Below are positions 60,951 through 64,000 of a DNA stretch of 64,000 bases, in pieces (position 1 is the stretch's first letter; every line of letters starts with the position of its first letter). The notes below the pieces were generated by a model. It saw only the letters and a list, made by a program, of their open reading frames with translations, had not been told where the DNA came from and did no database searches. A program made the translations under genes and the position numbers. Origin of the DNA: Spongilla lacustris (Eukaryota > Porifera > Demospongiae > Spongillida > Spongillidae); NCBI GenBank assembly GCA_949361645.1, contig OX442433.1:2971720-3035719 (forward strand), written 5' to 3'.

Positions 60951-62635
60951 TCAAACCTAATTATAATACAACTTGCAAGTGGTCCAGAGTGAGTATTGCA
61001 AAATCATTATGTCATTGTAATGTTATACTGCTTGCTATGGTGACGATAAATATTGCTAGATAGTCACCACTAACGTATGCATAGAATCATTTTAAAAAAA
61101 TTTGTTCAGCAATGTGATTAGCATAAAGTATTGCCTGAGTGCATATAGCATAACTATAGCTATGCTCTGTATTTTATTTGGAAACAATGATACACATCAG
61201 TTTGTCAGGTAAAAATACAAAACTCAGTTACACTAACAGTATTTTTAATGTGTGCATTTTAAGTACTGAAGTTGAATAACTCATCCCTTGCAAGTGCAAG
61301 CAATGAGAAGTCTTACTGGAATATTTCTTCCCTATGATTCACCAATAGGGTTGACAGATACTATGCAAATTCATTTCTAAAATTTATAGAGAATACCTTC
61401 TGTATTGAAAATGCATGTTGCAGTTGGAGGAAGAAAAGAATTCATTATTCACAAACATAAGCATACTCTCTTATTCTATTATAACTTCAGCCAGAACGGT
61501 TAATTGAGGTAAATCACGTGAAAACAAAGTGTTTTTGATTTCTTACTTGTTTGCCTTGAATTGGTCGGTTTTTCTATACATGTAGGTGTCTTTTGATTCC
61601 ATTCACAAAAATTCCATATTGCTTACCTTCTAATTATTACATTAATATCAATGTATATATGTTTTCAATTCATACACCTACCGATTTTCCCTAAAATCCT
61701 CAGTGTGTTGAGAGTCTCAGATAAACATAAATCCATTTTGCATAGTACTCACCTTCTGCAAGGGTATAATTGCAATATGAAGACACTCAAGCACGATAAT
61801 AATTAATAAAGAATGCAGGGATCAGCAAAAATGGTGACAAAATTTCAAAATATACATACAAATAAATTCAACATCTTGCCTTTGGCTACAAGTGTGATGG
61901 CATAAGAATGGTGGACAAAGTTGAAATAATTATGGTTAATTAAATAACACTGTCCAATAATGATACATAACAAATACTTATGCATAGATATATAATTCCA
62001 TCCATACATATACTTATGAAAAAAAAATTAACTTACAAATGTCTTCCACTACATTTCACAAGGAAATAATACAAAGTAAGAAAGAAAGATTTAGTGGCCA
62101 ATATGTTATTGCAATTTACTTAATTACGAAACTACTATTAACATTTCCACAGGATTATTATAACCTACAGCCATACCATTTGTACTATTAATGCACTTAC
62201 AATCTTGTTCTGGTGATGTTGTTTGATGACATATGTTAAAGCTCACAGCCCAATTTTAACAAAAGTGCTCTACCTTCTACATGAATTGAAATTTATAATA
62301 ATAAAATGAAAATATTTAAAATTTTAATGTAACTTGCAATTTTGTTCTGAAGAATGTAAAATATTTTTCTTCTAGTAAAATGCAGTGTGAATCAAACATT
62401 ATTAAAATTTGCTTGCCATCTAAATAGTCATAATATGATAACAAAATGTTCATTTGTGGCATAGGTGATTTCAAAATATACATACATTTCTCTTCTAATC
62501 GTGTTGGCACACAGGAATGACAGAAATGAAGTACACCACTGTTCAGAAAATACCTTAATACCTACCAACTGAATTCATTTATTATGTGCACAATGAAAAT
62601 GAATCATTATATACATGTACATGTAACTTATATAA
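60951..62635. other. Non-coding AT-rich interval
   Basis: No recognised gene. Several minus-strand ACTTAC and ACTCACC words look like splice donors, but no open exon could be defined. Confidence 0.5.
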
Positions 62636-62637
62636 TT

Positions 62638-64000
62638 GGCACTTACAGCATTCTTGTATTTCAGCACAAAATGGTGTATTTATGAAAAATATAGCTCAAC
62701 TATTGATCAGGTACTTACTCCCTACATCATTTCGCATGGAAAGGAAAAAAAACGATACATGACTATTATACTGTACGCTATACCACATATAATCCTCCTT
62801 ACAACATATTGCTTGTGTATCAGCACAGCATGGTAAAAGTATACAACACGTGATATAGCTCAGCTATTGATCAGGCACTTACTCTCTGTATCGTAAAGGA
62901 AAAAAAAGTTATAATATACTTTATGCTATACATATACCACATACAATCACCACTTACAGCTTTTTTCTTGTATTTCAGAACAGCATGATGCATTAATAGT
63001 ATTTAACAGCATAATATGGCTCCGCTATTGATCAGGTACTTACTCCCTGCATCATTTGGCATGTAAAGGATCAAAACGTAATAATATACGGTAAGCTATA
63101 CATCTTACAATCACCCTTACAATATATTCCTTGTGTTTCAGCAGGATGCATTTATGTAATAAGTACATAACAACATAACATAGATCAGCTATTGATAAGT
63201 ACTTACTCCCTGCATAGTAAAGAAATACAAAGTCATAGGATTAACAATATGCATCGACTATCCCAAGGGGGGGGGAGGGAGGGGGGAGCAAAAAAAAACC
63301 TACGGAGGACCCAATCGTTCATTACTGTAGGGCTTAATGAGAGGGGATTACAAATCTGCTTTTAAAATAAAAATCCGACACGTCGGTGGATTTACACGGG
63401 AGTAGCATTGATCTATTCCTCCCAGCCAAATAACTTCACTGAGATCTCACACATAATCGCTAGACACTTGCAAAACTGGCAGTTATGGATTTAACGTTTA
63501 ACCCCTTCGTGGTAATGTCCTATTGCTAAGCAAATTAGGAAATAACCACTAGGGGTTAAACTTTAAATCCGTCACTGCCGGTTTTACAAGTGTCTAGCGA
63601 TTATGTGTGAGATCTCAGTGCGGTTATTTGGCTGGGAGGTATAAATCAATGCTACTCCCGTGTAAATCCAACGTGAAACAAAAAGAAAGTGGTAATGTAA
63701 TGGACGTAGGGTGGTAACCCCACCCCCCAATTTTTGATTCCTTGTATTTTTTTTTACGTCCGATTTTCATTTTAAAAGCAGATTTGTAATCCTCTTATTA
63801 GGCCCTACAAGGTCCCCCACAGTCTTTTTTGCCCCCCCCCCCCCCCCTCCCCCTGTACTATCCTTACAAATTTTTTCTTGTATTTCAGTACAGAATGATG
63901 CATGTATGGTAAAAGTATGTAACAGCATAAGCTATTCATCTGGTACTTACTCCCTGCATAGTATGGCATGTAAAGGGGGAAAAAATGGTGTAATACTGTA
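62638..64000. repeat. Tandem units with splice-like borders, 140-170 bp
   Basis: Units begin with CTTACA(A/G)C and contain CTTGTATTTCAG, a ~50-nt segment starting CACAAAATGG or similar, and GATCAGGTACTTACTCCC. Copies start at about 62640, 62808, 62951, 63113 and, beyond an insertion, 63861. The TTTCAG and AG/GTACTTAC borders resemble a 3' and a 5' splice site around a ~50-nt segment. The array runs off the end of the window. Confidence 0.8.
63264..63855. mobile_element. Palindromic CA...TG element inserted in the tandem array
   Basis: Long inverted arms pair, for example GATTACAAATCTGCTTTTAAAA with its complement near 63770, and ACTTGTAAAACC-type and TAGCGATTATGTGTGAGATC blocks around a centre near 63525. 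Ends are CAAGGGGGG and CCCCCTG. Flanks GACTATCC and TACTATCC agree at 7 of 8 positions. An 8-bp duplication plus CA/TG ends fits hAT-type MITEs. It lies between two units of the surrounding array. Confidence 0.82.

Overview
This window is eukaryotic, most likely an invertebrate metazoan and possibly a demosponge. Coding sequence is split into many small exons with GT-AG borders. One intron is only about 48 bp. There are no operons or Shine-Dalgarno sites, microsatellites are abundant, and metazoan-type DNA transposons dominate. The sponge suggestion is an inference from the very short introns, the AT-rich and TGCATGCA/ACATGT-rich intergenic sequence, and the mix of transposon families. It is not proven.

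Layout. 0-9 kb: a dispersed repeat with a 21-bp minisatellite, a frameshifted integrase-core transposon gene, and a long inverted-repeat element that encloses a diverged copy of that gene's 3' end. 9-18 kb: mostly non-coding, with a near-perfect palindromic element, a TIR element holding a 35-bp minisatellite, a transposase C-terminal fragment and one or two isolated coding-like exons. 18-21.3 kb: a nearly complete piggyBac-like element with one frameshift and paired palindromes at both ends. 22.4-24 kb: a decayed Plavaka/KDZ-like transposon gene. 24.6-25.9 kb: six tandem units of about 240 bp carrying splice-like signals. 26.1-31.0 kb: a P/THAP9-like element with TIRs and a ten-exon transposase gene, lying between two direct copies of a 246-255 bp host segment. 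32-40 kb: non-autonomous elements, including a 0.8-kb deletion derivative of the P-like element and palindromic MITEs.

40.6-56.3 kb holds the only convincing host gene: about 22 spliced exons on the + strand ending in two SAM-like domains. The middle part tentatively resembles the C-terminal region of RNF213-type giant proteins. Its introns are loaded with a 915-bp pure tetranucleotide repeat, a palindromic element, a LINE fragment, a hAT-like element and a hAT gene fragment. 57-64 kb is again repeats, ending in a tandem array of splice-signal-bearing units interrupted by a CA...TG-ended palindromic element with 7/8-bp target duplications.

Three separate elements (32.8, 48.8 and 57.3 kb) share CARGGGCGGATC-type ends and are each flanked by a perfect 5-bp direct repeat. 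They define a coherent short-TSD hAT-like family. All family calls come from motif recognition in the translated sequence. No database search was possible.
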